Shown piece by piece: positions 16,909 through 26,362 of a stretch of DNA of 64,000 nt. Position 1 is the first letter of the stretch, and every line of letters begins with the position of its first letter. A model generated the notes under the pieces. The model searched no databases, had not been told where the DNA came from, and saw only the letters and a list, made by a program, of their open reading frames with translations. This stretch comes from Thiosymbion sp942492625 (lineage in GTDB: Bacteria > Pseudomonadota > Gammaproteobacteria > Chromatiales > Chromatiaceae): positions 1-64,000 of the forward strand of contig CALOFM010000005.1 of assembly GCA_942492625.1 (NCBI GenBank). Direction: 5' to 3'. Made by a program: the position numbers and the translations under genes.

Positions 16909-18492
16909 TTACTGCCCCGATTCCGCGGCATAGGAGTAGAGAACCCAGCGGTGTAAGGGCGCACGGCAAGGTGTAGACGCTTGTGCAGGCACCTCGATCA
17001 GACCGTCCTTCAAGCAATCGTACAGCACGCTTTGTGAGCGCGCGTGGAAGCCCGGAATTTCCGGTGGCCGATATCGCCTACTCAAAAGCCAGAAACCACC
17101 GTCGCGCTCGATCTCTTCGAGGGACGCGGGGTGGAAGATCCTGCCTCTGAGGTATTCAGACGGCCGGGTTATGCCAGGCCACTGACCAATTTGCAGGGAA
17201 GGCGAGTAAAACCGGATCAGGGCGACGTACTGATACCTGTCGGCGAAAACTGCCCCTTGCAAGCCCTCCACCCTCGAAGCAAGCTCGCGGTAACCGTGAC
17301 TCTCCCTAAGTATCCGCTGCTGGCTGTCGGGGACGGGGAGCGCGCCTGTCGCGCCATGCACCACGTAAAGTGTCGCAACAAGCAAATTGCCCGCGGCGGC
17401 GGCAAGAACCAGGGCAGGCACCCGGCCCAGTGCGAGCGCAGCCAAGGGCGCGGCGGCCAGCAGGTACATGCCCGGCCAGTTCGGCTCGACCTCGTTGAAG
17501 CTCGACAGAAAGGCGACGAACGTGAGGGGAAACAAGCTCCCAGAGACCAAAAGGGCTCTGGCAGGGCGGTCGAACGCCCGGGGTTCTCCGGTCTGCGCCC
17601 CGCCGCGACGAGCCAGGCCTGCGGCTAGCGGCAACAGAAGGAGCCCCCACAGAGCGGCCTGAGTGCCGAGAAACGTCAACACTTCCCCCAGACTTTCGCC
17701 CAACGAGCGCTGTTCTTCCTGCGATGCTGAAGCCGATCCGTGATACTCAACGCCGGGTACGGGGAGGAGGTTTTCGACCAAACTACCTGTCTCGGTGGCG
17801 AAGCCGTGGCCGAACTGAAAGCGTATGGTCAGCCAATCGTTCTCGGCATTCCAGGCGAGGTGGGGCGCGAAGACCAGAAGCGCCACAAGCCCGCCGAGGT
17901 AGGGCCATGGCGTGCGCAAGGCCTTGGGGTCCGCCCACAGGATTGCCCACAGGAAGACCGGACCTATGAGCACCATCGTGTACTTACTGAGCAGGCCGAG
18001 ACCGGTGGCGACGCCTGCGCTCAGCCAGCGCTGCCGCTTGCCCCGCAAGGCCGCCAAGCACTGGTGTAAAGCCAGGGCCCAGCACAGCCCTAGCGCCGTA
18101 TCCGGAGTGGCGAGCACCCCTGATGCAAGACCGGGAAAGGTCGCGATTGCCGTCACGAAGGCACTCAGCAGGTACCCCCCCCGCAAACCGCAGGAGCGGT
18201 AAAAGCTGAGCGATACCAGCAAGGTAAGGGTGGCTGCCAGCACTGTCCCGAGCCGCCCCGCCAAAGCCGACGCGGGGGCCAACAGCGTCCCAATCCCGAG
18301 CAGAGCAACGCCTGGGGGGTGGTCGAAATAGCCCCAGGCCAGGGTGCGGGCCCAATCCAGGTAGTAGGCCTCGTCACTGGTGATGGGGAGGGCCCAGGCA
18401 GCCCAAATACGCCAAAGGGTAACAAGCGCAAAAACCGTCCAGAGCAAAAGGGCGACGGATTCGGGCTCTGTTTTCTGATTCCTTTGACGCAT
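16909..18492 (-). CDS. Glycosyltransferase family 39-like (ArnT/PMT) membrane protein
   Basis: 527 residues from the ATG at 18490-18492 (MRQRNQKTEPESVALLLW); the open frame extends upstream to 18777 but that part is hydrophilic and precedes the first membrane helix. Characteristic GT-C features: ALPITSDEAYYLDWARTLAW with the acidic DE, GYFDHPPGVALLG, and many hydrophobic segments, then a periplasmic C-terminal region with FADRYQYVALIRFYSPSL. Similar to PF13231/PF02366 proteins that transfer a sugar from polyprenyl phosphate to an envelope acceptor. This is the second such enzyme in the cluster, so two acceptors or two sugars may be used. Confidence 0.82.
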   Translation of the reverse strand: MRQRNQKTEPESVALLLWTVFALVTLWRIWAAWALPITSDEAYYLDWARTLAWGYFDHPPGVALLGIGTLLAPASALAGRLGTVLAATLTLLVSLSFYRSCGLRGGYLLSAFVTAIATFPGLASGVLATPDTALGLCWALALHQCLAALRGKRQRWLSAGVATGLGLLSKYTMVLIGPVFLWAILWADPKALRTPWPYLGGLVALLVFAPHLAWNAENDWLTIRFQFGHGFATETGSLVENLLPVPGVEYHGSASASQEEQRSLGESLGEVLTFLGTQAALWGLLLLPLAAGLARRGGAQTGEPRAFDRPARALLVSGSLFPLTFVAFLSSFNEVEPNWPGMYLLAAAPLAALALGRVPALVLAAAAGNLLVATLYVVHGATGALPVPDSQQRILRESHGYRELASRVEGLQGAVFADRYQYVALIRFYSPSLQIGQWPGITRPSEYLRGRIFHPASLEEIERDGGFWLLSRRYRPPEIPGFHARSQSVLYDCLKDGLIEVPAQASTPCRAPLHRWVLYSYAAESGQ

Positions 18493-18958
18493 CGGAACTT
18501 TCGGCGTCGTCACCTCTGGGCGCAGCGTGGGGACTGCTAAGAATACAATAGACAGGCCCCTAGTCACCAAATCGATCGTTGATAGGGTCCCCGCAGAGAC
18601 GCCAACGTGAACAGTTCGTTCAACGCAACCCACGCGCCCATCCAATTCTGAATGATTCGTTCCCTCGCGACCCCCTCGCATCCTCTGTTGACAATTCTCT
18701 TGGCGCGGTCCGGACACTGTTTCTGCCTGGAAAGCAATTTGACCTTGATCAAAAAAACCGTAAGTTGGTTTAACCATCTGTTTTTACTCACAGACAAAGA
18801 TCCAGCAAACCGCTTTTCCAACGCCATCCCCTTGACATTCGTCCTCGAATGGTCGTGCGGCATCGCTGGTATGAAACCTGCGTTAAACACAGATACGCAG
18901 TTTTGCGTACCCATCAACAAGCAGGGCGCCGCGCCCATCGTAGATAAAGGGGGAAGTC
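18493..18958. other. Divergent intergenic region before the multiheme cytochrome gene
   Basis: 466 bases, more AT-rich than the flanking genes, between the minus-strand glycosyltransferase and the plus-strand cytochrome. No convincing coding frame. A TTGACA hexamer at 18832-18837 could be a -35 element for the cytochrome but no good -10 follows at the right distance, so promoter assignment is weak. Confidence 0.35.
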
Positions 18959-20117
18959 ATGAGACGCTTGACGTCGGTCGCACTGGCGCTGACCCTTGGA
19001 ATCGCAGGCACCGTACAAGCCGCCATTCCAGACAAGGTCACGCCGGAAGTCGCCAAGGAAAAAGGCTGCAATAGCTGCCACGAAGGCATCGAGAGTATTC
19101 GCGAAGAGACCAGCGCCATGCTGGCCGCCATCAAGGCCCTGGGGCAACTACGCGGTCGAGGACACCGACGGGCTGGAGCCCACGGTCGGCACCGACGCCT
19201 ACAAGGCCTACATGGCCAATCTGCTCAAGGAGCATCCCGACCAGATGCCCACCAAGCTTGGCCAGATCCCGTTACCTTCCGTCGAGGAGATCGAGGCCGA
19301 TCCCAAGCTGGCCGGATTCACCTATCAGCGCCAGCAGTGCCAACGCTGCCACGTGGCGATCAAGGGCCGCGAGAAGCGCGGCGACTACCGCGGCATGGGC
19401 TGCTCCTCCTGCCTCATCCCCTGCGGCAATGAGGGCTACTATGAAGGCGGCGACCCGACCATCAACAAAGAAGAGCAGGGCCACATGCTGGTGCACCGCA
19501 TCCAGGGCACCCGCGAAGCCAAGGTCAAGGTCCGCGACGACATGGAGTACTCGGGCATCCCGGTGGAGACCTGCAACTCCTGCCACAACCGCGGCAAGTG
19601 TATCGGTGTCACCTACCAGGGCCTGATGGAGTTTCCTTACGGCTCGCCGTTCAACGAGAGGGGCGAAGTGCAACCCAAGCTGCACACCAAGCAGTATCTG
19701 TTCATCTCCGACGACCTGCACCACCAGTACAACCAGAGCCGGCCCGAGAACCCCACCGGCGGCATGCTGTGCCAGGACTGCCACGGCACGCCCGCGACCG
19801 CCCCTTGGGATCTGCCGTTGGGCTACTCGGAAGAGTTTGCCAAGGAGATCGCCGACTTGGACTACGACTGGTCCACCATCATCAAGGACGACCAGCAGGT
19901 GCAAACCGTGGGTACCCACTGGCCGCTGTCCCGCGCGCTCACCAAGGAGATGCGCACGGGCATGGAGCGCACGGGTCTGTGCATGGGCTGCCATCGCGAG
20001 ATGAGCAACGCCGAGCTCTGGGGTAAGGTGGCCACCGAGGGTCAACTCACCGACGAGCAGCACATCGAACTGATGAACAAGATGCTCAAGGCGTACGGCG
20101 ACGCCGCAAAGAAATAG
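18959..20117 (+). pseudogene. Secreted multiheme cytochrome c, frameshifted with a probable internal deletion
   Basis: A signal peptide (MRRLTSVALALTLGIAGTVQ) and ribosome site GGGGGAAG lead into the first heme site CNSCH (19067-19081). Near 19138 the frame changes between MLAAIKALG and GNYAVEDTDG; the second frame runs to the stop at 20117. Further heme sites are CQRCH (19338), CNSCH (19572), CQDCH (19770) and CMGCH (19980). A sixth, at 19401-19415, reads CSSCL with Leu in place of the heme-ligating His. At least five canonical sites remain. The join may have lost a segment carrying more hemes, since homologous multiheme cytochromes are longer (inference). Periplasmic electron carrier or enzyme; reaction unknown. 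Sequencing error could account for part of this. Confidence 0.7.
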
Positions 20118-20171
20118 CCGCAAACCAGGCTCGAGATCGGGACGATCCCGGGTCTTTACGCGAAATACCTT

Positions 20172-20209
20172 CAGGGCCCGCCACGCCCTTTTTGACGGGC
20201 CTTTTCTTT
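20172..20209 (+). terminator. Rho-independent terminator after the multiheme cytochrome
   Basis: A GGCCCG arm (about 20174-20179) and CGGGCC arm (20196-20201), with a 16-base loop, are followed by TTTTCTTTC. It lies 55 bp after the cytochrome stop on the plus strand. Confidence 0.6.
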
Positions 20210-20310
20210 CCCCACCGGTCCACTTGGCGTCGGTTTCAATGGTGACAGGGAGCGGCACGGAGGGGGAAAACATCGCATCATCCAAACACCGGAATAATAC
20301 AAGCGTGCCC

Positions 20311-20890
20311 ATGAGAGCATCCCTTGCCAAGCCCATGCTGACCTCCCTGTTCGCGCTGGCGTTCCCCCTCACCGGCAACGCGACGGTGGATGAGCCTGAG
20401 AGCGCGACCTCCTCGGCTCCAGCCACCATGACGCCTGCAATTCCAGCCACACCGGCCAGACCCCACTCGGCCTCGTTCGATCCGCACGGCAAGCTCGACC
20501 CCGAGACCCAGATCCAGATCGCACTGCAGCACAAGCAGGAGGGCCGTTACCGACCTGGACCGCGCCGTCGAGCTGGAGCCCGACCTGATCGCCGCCCGCT
20601 TCAACCGCGGCGCCCTGCGCTGCGGGAAGCAGGACTTCAGGAGCGCGCTGGAAGACTTCGATCAGTGCATCGCCGTCGACCCGCACCTGCCCGGCCCCTA
20701 CTTCAACCGGGCCGTGGCCCGCGACGCCCTCGGCGCGCGCGAGCTCGCCGTGAAGGACCTGGAGCGTTTTCTGCAAATCGAGGAGAACGAGGACTTCCGC
20801 AAACAGGCGCAAAAGGTCCTGGAACTGTGGAGGAATCCGACAAAGGCGAAGGCCATCGCCGAAGAGGTGCAGCCCAGTCCGCATCGTTGA
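20311..20890 (+). CDS. Exported TPR-repeat protein, frameshifted
   Basis: ATG at 20311 starts MRASLAKPMLTSLFALAFPL, a signal peptide, then a Pro/Ala-rich linker and the start of a TPR (DPETQIQIALQHKQEGRY). Near 20550 the frame changes, and the second frame continues TDLDRAVELEPDLIAARFNR, GKQDFRSALEDFDQCIAVDP, GPYFNRAVARDALGARELAV, LERFLQIEENEDF, ending at the TGA at 20888-20890. These are two to three tetratricopeptide repeats. A few bases appear to be missing inside the first repeat. As read without repair, the first frame ends at 20928 with an Arg-rich nonsense tail. TPR proteins hold partners; none can be named here. Confidence 0.65.
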
Positions 20891-20929
20891 GAATGAAGAC
20901 AGCCGCCAGCCAGACAAACGTGATTTGAG

Positions 20930-21559
20930 ATGCAGTATATGAATCCTCTCGTCGCAATCATCGTCCCGCTTCTCCTCCTGCCCGCGGTACCGGCGATTTG
21001 GGCGGCGGAGCCGGCGTCACCGCCCTCATCCACTCCCAGCGATCCTGCAGCACCGAGCTTCGAAGAGCTTGTCTCGGAATCCGGTATGCAATACAAGCTG
21101 CCGGCCGGGTTTAGAGAGATCGACCTGCGCCCCAATCCCCTCTTCACCTACGACAAGGCGGTGAACAACGAGGGCGGTACTTTGGAGATCCGTTACGCGG
21201 TCCGCCCCCTCGGACGCATCGAGATCGACTATCAAAACCCTCACGGCTCGGCCCCGGACCCGAATCACATGTTCCCGCTCATGTTTCAATCCATGGTCAC
21301 CCTGCTCTCGGACGGCCGCCACAGCCCGACCCGGGAGTACCCTAAGGAGCAGGCGCGCGCGAAGTTTAACGCCGACCGGGCCGCCGCCGCAGTTTTCGAC
21401 ATAAGCGCGCGCTTCAACGCCCGACGCAAGCAGGCCCTCGTCATCGCAATGCACAAGAACCAGCTCGCGGATGCCTAAAGCATCTTTCTGTTCAACGACT
21501 ACGATCAAGCCAAGCAGCTGATCAACGAGCACCTGGATTCGCTGTCCTTTCCTCCCTGA
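20930..21559 (+). CDS. Exported protein of unknown family with an in-frame stop
   Basis: MQYMNPLVAIIVPLLLLPAV is a signal peptide; the mature protein has YKLPAGFREIDLRPNPLF, EIRYAVRPLGRIEIDYQN and HMFPLMFQSMVTLLSDGR. Translation stops at a TAA at 21476-21478, but the same frame continues for 26 codons, SIFLFNDYDQAKQLINEHLD, to a TGA at 21557-21559. The continuation is in frame and looks conserved, with the TAA where a Tyr (TAC/TAT) would fit, so a one-base nonsense change or error is likely. Without it the protein is about 209 residues. It follows the TPR gene by 39 bp and may be co-transcribed. No known domain recognised. Confidence 0.6.
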
Positions 21560-21906
21560 CCAACAGGACCCGTATCAACGGAATCACCCAAGCCTCCGTA
21601 CACACGCAACCGACCCGACGCCTTCGCCTTCGACCACCCGGCGGCGGCAGATGGTCGCCGCCATACGATTGGCCTTATCCGCTGTGCGGACCGCTATCGG
21701 CAACCGCCAAGCGCGCAAACCCGCTCCCGCGCCCGAGAGGCTTCTCCCCGACTTTCGACTTCCGCTCAATCCCCTGTATCATTCCGACTTCGGCCGGTAT
21801 GCCCCGAGCGAAGTCAATTCTGTACCCACGCGGAGGCGCAGGATGAGAAAGGCTTTCTACCGGTGTTCTCACGGCAACCCTTTGGCAATTCCAAGAGGCG
21901 GTAGTC
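21560..21906. other. Intergenic region before gltS
   Basis: 347 bases with overlapping short frames on both strands but no recognisable protein, start signal or RNA. It presumably holds the gltS promoter. Nothing else seen. Confidence 0.4.
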
Positions 21907-23142
21907 ATGGAGCTCCTATCATTCAAAGACGGCGTCTTGCAGCTCGGGGGCTTTCTCGGCATCACCCTGGGCATCATCGTGCTGTTCGTGGGCAAACGGA
22001 TCAACGAAGGGGTGGACCTGCTGCGGGAGTTCAGCATCCCTGAGCCGGTCACCGGCGGGCTGCTGTTCTCGATCCTGTTCGGACTCCTCTATGCACTCAC
22101 GAGCGTGGAGGTGGCGTTCGAGCTGGAAGCGCGGGACATCCTCCTCGTCTACTTCTTCACCACTATCGGTATCAACGCCAGCTTCAAGGACCTGCTCTCG
22201 GGCGGCAAGCCCCTGGTGATCCTGCTCGCGATCACCATCGCCTACATGATCGTGCAGAACCTGACCGGCATCTCGGTGGCGGCCCTGTTCGACCTGCCCG
22301 CCGCGGTCGGCCTGCTGGGGGGGACCGTCTCTCTCATCGGCGGACACGGCACCGCCATCGCCTGGGCGCCGCAGATCGCGTCCGAGTACGGGGTCACCAA
22401 CGCCATGGAGATCGGCATCGCCTGCGCCACCTTCGGCCTGATCCTGGCGAGCCTCATGGGCGGCCCCATCGCCAAATTTCTGATCAACCGGCACAAGTTG
22501 CAGCCAGCGAAGGTCGAGCCCCAGGACGTGGGCCTGTCGGAGGAGAACCGCAAGACGGGCATCGGGCACCTGGACTTCCTCGACGCCATCCTCGCCATTC
22601 ACATCGCCGGAATCCTGGGTATGTTCCTGAACGAGGCCCTGGCGGAGGCCGGCCTCAAGCTGCCGCTGTTCGTCACCTGCCTGTTCGCGGGTATCCTGCT
22701 CACTAACCTGCTGCCCCGAAACATCAGGCGGATCACCGGCACACAATGGCCAAGCCGCAGCTCGGCCATGGCCCTGATCGCGGACATCTCACTCGGCACG
22801 TTCCTCGCCATGTCCCTGATGAGCATGCAGCTCTGGACCCTGATCGACCTGGCGGGCCCCATCTTCACCATACTGGCCGCCCAGTTCGCAGTGGCGGTCG
22901 CGGTCAACCTGTTCGTGGTCTTTCCCGCCATGGGACGCAACTACGACGCGGCGGTGGTCTCAGCGGGCTTCGGCGGCATCTCCCTGGGCGCCACGCCGAC
23001 GGCAATGGCCAACATGGCCGCGGTGACCCAGCGCTACGGCGCCTCTCACCTCGCCTTCATCATCGTGCCCCTGGTCGCCGCCTTCTTCATCGACCTGGTC
23101 AATGCACTCCTGATCCCCTTCTTTCTCCAGAACTTCTCATGA
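21907..23142 (+). CDS. gltS: Sodium/glutamate symporter
   Basis: 411 residues, the usual length for GltS, with about ten membrane helices in two inverted halves. The family re-entrant motif GGHGTAIAW is at about residues 152-160, and the second half has the matching glycine-rich loop SAGFGGISLGATPTAMANM. It imports glutamate with Na+. Ribosome site AGAGGCGG lies before the ATG. Its stop overlaps the next start (ATGA), coupling it to the lipoprotein gene. The Na+ dependence would fit a marine, saline or alkaline habitat, but that is only suggestive. Confidence 0.93.
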   Translation: MELLSFKDGVLQLGGFLGITLGIIVLFVGKRINEGVDLLREFSIPEPVTGGLLFSILFGLLYALTSVEVAFELEARDILLVYFFTTIGINASFKDLLSGGKPLVILLAITIAYMIVQNLTGISVAALFDLPAAVGLLGGTVSLIGGHGTAIAWAPQIASEYGVTNAMEIGIACATFGLILASLMGGPIAKFLINRHKLQPAKVEPQDVGLSEENRKTGIGHLDFLDAILAIHIAGILGMFLNEALAEAGLKLPLFVTCLFAGILLTNLLPRNIRRITGTQWPSRSSAMALIADISLGTFLAMSLMSMQLWTLIDLAGPIFTILAAQFAVAVAVNLFVVFPAMGRNYDAAVVSAGFGGISLGATPTAMANMAAVTQRYGASHLAFIIVPLVAAFFIDLVNALLIPFFLQNFS

Positions 23143-23831
23143 ACACCGAAGCTCTGAAACAAAGCCCCTACGACGCCGGGAACCGTTTTCGAGCAATGGC
23201 GGTTTTCCGGTTCCAGATCACTTTCGTTGTGCTGGTCCTGATGATCGCCGGCTGTGCCGCGCCGCCTGCGCCCCGGGACCCGAGCCCTACGCCTGCGGTG
23301 AAGGGCGTTCAGCGTGAATCGGCAGACATCAGCGTCCGGCTGATGGGCGTCCTGAACACGGGAAACCCGAGCACCCTGGTCAAGGACCCCGGCTGGCTCG
23401 AGTACATCCTCGCCGTGGAGAATATAAGCAAGCGGACGTTGCAGGTGTACAACGTCAAGCTCCTGAACCGCGAGGGGCGCTATCTGGACTCGGCGTCCTC
23501 CTACGACCAGATCATCGCCCCCCCGAAGACGGCGACCGAGGTCGCGGGTAAGGTGGCCACGAGTGCGGCAAGTTCGGCTGCTGGACAGGTCATCCCCTAC
23601 GGCGGAACCATCGCCGGCATCCTCTCCAGCGCGCTGTCCGCCTCCGCCGCGGAATCGGCGGCGCGCGCCAGGCAAGAGATGGACCTACGCAAGCTCAAGG
23701 ACGTGGAGCTCGCACCGGCGGGCAAGATTACCGGCAGCGCCTTCCTGCCGCGGGTACCCGACGCGAAGGCATTGGTCCTGGACTACGGCCATGGCGAGCA
23801 GATGGATCGGCTGGAGATACCGCTGCGTTGA
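23139..23831 (+). CDS. Predicted lipoprotein of unknown function
   Basis: 230 residues if started at the ATG at 23139 that overlaps the gltS stop; an internal ATG at codon 20 (MAVFRFQITFVVLVLMIAGC) gives a cleaner signal peptide with lipobox MIAGC and is an alternative start. The mature part contains a beta-rich YCL-type segment (DPGWLEYILAVENISKRTLQ, YNVKLLNREGRYL), then an Ala/Ser/Gly-rich stretch (about residues 130-175) that could cross or line a membrane, and a final beta segment ending EQMDRLEIPLR. Function unknown; coupling with gltS is positional only. Confidence 0.7.
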   Translation: MNTEALKQSPYDAGNRFRAMAVFRFQITFVVLVLMIAGCAAPPAPRDPSPTPAVKGVQRESADISVRLMGVLNTGNPSTLVKDPGWLEYILAVENISKRTLQVYNVKLLNREGRYLDSASSYDQIIAPPKTATEVAGKVATSAASSAAGQVIPYGGTIAGILSSALSASAAESAARARQEMDLRKLKDVELAPAGKITGSAFLPRVPDAKALVLDYGHGEQMDRLEIPLR

Positions 23832-23934
23832 TTCCGGATTGAGCATCACAGATTCTTCAACTCCTTGATCCATCTGCGTTTATTTGCGGCCAAGCGCCGA
23901 TTTCAGGGGTGCTGTTGAAGCCCGCAGCGCGGGG

Positions 23935-25035
23935 TCAGGACCCCGTGAGCGAGCGCTTCAAGCGCTTCAGCCAGTGGGCTTCCGGCAACAGGATTGCAAA
24001 CACCAACACGAGTATCAGCGCCTGATACCATAGGCTTCCGAGCCAGCTCGGTGTGACGCCGGTCTCGTACCAATTGGTCGCCACCCTGTGTAGATTGAAG
24101 AAGCTAAAGTAGGTGAGGAACGCAAGAAAGGTACGCCCGAAGGCACGCTGACGCGGCGACTTCGCCGTCAGAGGAATGGCCAGGAGCGTCAAGGTGAAAA
24201 TAGCCAGCGGGCCGCTGATCCGATCGAGCAACTCCCCGGTGTCCTGCAGATCATCCGAGCCAATAAGCTCGACCGTGGGGAGGGCGGCGTGTTTTCCGGT
24301 CTTGAAGTGCTTGAGCTCCTTCGGCTCTATTCGCAAGTTGTAGCGCTCGAAGGTACCGATGGAATACTCGGGACTGCCGGGGACGCCGTCATAACGCCGA
24401 CCGTTGTAGAGGGTCACGAATTGGTCCCCGGAAGCATCGTCAACGCGCCGCTCCCCGGTTTCGCTGACCACCAGACGTATCTGGTCCTCATCCCGGTCAT
24501 GGATAAAAATGTTGCGCAGTCGCTTCTTGTCCTCGATCGCCTCCACATAGACGGTCGTCTGTCCCTGCTGATGCTGATAAAAGCGGCCCTGCTTGATCCC
24601 CGTGATCTGGCTCACTTGGTCCTTGCGTTGATGCAGTATCTTCTGGATTTCCTCAACGGCCTGGGGCTTCACATAGAAGGAGATGAAGCCGGTGGCCAGG
24701 GCCACCGGTATCGCGAAGAAGAGCAGCGAGCGATACATACGCGCCGGACCCAATCCGCAGGCGCTCAGCGCGATCAGCTCACTGTCCCTGGCCATACGGC
24801 CCAGAGCGACCAGGACCGAAATGAAGAACGCGGGGGGGATCAGGTTGGAGACGTCCCTTGTGATCTGCAGGCCCATGAAGCGAATCACCAGGTCCGTGCC
24901 CAGGGCACCTATATTCACCTCCTCGAGCGTACGCAGGAACAGCATGCTGAACACGATCAGCATGAGCGTACCGAAGATAGCCGAAAAGACCTTCAGCACC
25001 TCCAGCAGGAAATAGCGGTCGACGATGCCGAGCAT
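23935..25035 (-). CDS. lptF: LPS export permease LptF
   Basis: 366 residues: three N-terminal membrane helices (YFLLEVLKVFSAIFGTLMLI with RYFLLEV, RTLEEVNIG, LIPPAFFISVLVALGRM), a periplasmic beta-jellyroll (QGRFYQHQQGQTTVYVEAIE, LRNIFIHDRD) and three C-terminal helices starting SGPLAIFTLTLLAIPLTAKS. LptF and LptG are the membrane subunits of the LptB2FG transporter that lifts LPS out of the inner membrane. The usual lptG partner is not adjacent; the next gene on this strand is far away. Sequence resembles LptF more than LptG (ARDSELIALSACGLGP). Divergent from apbE with 81 bp between the starts. Confidence 0.9.
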   Translation of the reverse strand: MLGIVDRYFLLEVLKVFSAIFGTLMLIVFSMLFLRTLEEVNIGALGTDLVIRFMGLQITRDVSNLIPPAFFISVLVALGRMARDSELIALSACGLGPARMYRSLLFFAIPVALATGFISFYVKPQAVEEIQKILHQRKDQVSQITGIKQGRFYQHQQGQTTVYVEAIEDKKRLRNIFIHDRDEDQIRLVVSETGERRVDDASGDQFVTLYNGRRYDGVPGSPEYSIGTFERYNLRIEPKELKHFKTGKHAALPTVELIGSDDLQDTGELLDRISGPLAIFTLTLLAIPLTAKSPRQRAFGRTFLAFLTYFSFFNLHRVATNWYETGVTPSWLGSLWYQALILVLVFAILLPEAHWLKRLKRSLTGS

Positions 25036-25116
25036 GATTCCGAAACCGGCAGACAGGAATCGCTATTGTCGCACGCCCGACGCAAAATTGATCACCGAAC
25101 ACCGAGGCGCCATCGA

Positions 25117-26154
25117 GTGACCCGAAACCTCTTCCTCTCCTTCGCCCTCCTCCTGTCCCTGTTGATCGGCTGCTCCCGTTCGCCGCAGCACGAGGTGCTT
25201 GCCCTGCAGGGCACGACGATGGGGACCGGCTACAGCATCCAGGTCGTGGACCTGCCACCCGGCTTAGAGCGGCAGCACCTGCAGACAGCGATCGACAGGG
25301 AGCTGGAGCGGGTGAACGACCTGATGTCCACCTACCGGGAGAGCTCGGAGCTGTCCCGCTTCAACCGCAGCCGGTCCAAGAACTGGTTTGCCGTCTCCCC
25401 CGCTTTGGCGCTGCTGGTAGAGGAAGCACAGCAGACCAGCGAGGCGAGCGGCGGGGCCTTCGACGCCACGGTGGGCCCGCTCGTGAACCTGTGGGGATTC
25501 GGGCCTGGCGGCGGGCACGACTCCCTACCTTCGGATGTGCAGATCGCCGAGGCACAGGCGCGGGTCGGCCACGAGAAGCTGCGCGTGCGCACGGACCCGG
25601 CCGCCCTGCGCAAGTCCGAGCCGGCGCTTCACTTGGACCTGTCCGCTATCGCGAAGGGCTACGGCGTGGACCGCATCGCCGAATTACTCGATGAGGCCGG
25701 TGTCCACAATTACCTGGTCGAGATCGGCGGCGAGCTCCGGGGCCGCGGATACAACGGGCGCGGCCAGCCCTGGAGAATCGCCGTGGAACGCCCGGCCCCC
25801 GGGGTACGAGAGGTATACAGCGTCGTCGAGCTGCGCGGAGGCGCAATGGCGACGTCCGGCGACTACCGCAACTTTTTCGAGGCCGACGGCAAACTGTACT
25901 CCCACACCATCGATCCCCGAACCGGACGACCCGTGAACCATAGGCTCGCCTCGGTGACAGTGCTTGCACCGACGGCGGCCCGTGCGGATGCCTTGGCAAC
26001 CGCCTTCCTGGTCTTGGGTCCGGAAACAGGCCTCGCCCTGGCCGAGTCGCTGCGTACCGCCGCCCTGTTCATTCTGCGCACCCCGGACGGTTACGCAGAT
26101 CGGCAGTCCAGCCTTTTTCATGCCTACCAACGAGAAAGCCCGGTTGCGAATTGA
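25117..26154 (+). CDS. apbE: FAD:protein FMN transferase, lipoprotein
   Basis: GTG start at 25117, giving VTRNLFLSFALLLSLLIGC, a lipoprotein signal with lipobox LIGC; no ATG is in a better place. 345 residues, full length for ApbE. Motifs: GTTMGTGYSIQ, MSTYRESSELSRFN, DLSAIAKGYGVDRI, GGELRGRG, and ATSGDYRNFFEADGKLYSHT with DPRTGRPV, which bind FAD and Mg2+. It attaches FMN to Thr of periplasmic or membrane flavoproteins such as NqrB/NqrC or RnfG. No nqr or rnf gene is in the window. The gene runs divergent from lptF. Confidence 0.93.
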   Translation: MTRNLFLSFALLLSLLIGCSRSPQHEVLALQGTTMGTGYSIQVVDLPPGLERQHLQTAIDRELERVNDLMSTYRESSELSRFNRSRSKNWFAVSPALALLVEEAQQTSEASGGAFDATVGPLVNLWGFGPGGGHDSLPSDVQIAEAQARVGHEKLRVRTDPAALRKSEPALHLDLSAIAKGYGVDRIAELLDEAGVHNYLVEIGGELRGRGYNGRGQPWRIAVERPAPGVREVYSVVELRGGAMATSGDYRNFFEADGKLYSHTIDPRTGRPVNHRLASVTVLAPTAARADALATAFLVLGPETGLALAESLRTAALFILRTPDGYADRQSSLFHAYQRESPVAN

Positions 26155-26362
26155 TACAGCGCGAAACGAATTGGCGCCCCAACCGCGAGCGATTATTGTT
26201 TACACTCGGTGCTCGACAACCGGAGGTCGAACGCCGCCGCCCCCAAATTCTAATCGGTAGTGTCAGGCTCCAGGATGATAGAGGGCACGGGGCGGCTCGC
26301 GCGCCCGATCCAGCACCGGACGTGCGATTCAACAACATCAAACGCTTGTCGGAGGGGAGGCC

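Noticed and set aside
22746..23138. Upstream extension of the 23.1 kb lipoprotein gene inside gltS
   Set aside because: The frame is a shadow of gltS, which has clear membrane and re-entrant-loop motifs; the true gene starts at the ATG overlapping the gltS stop.
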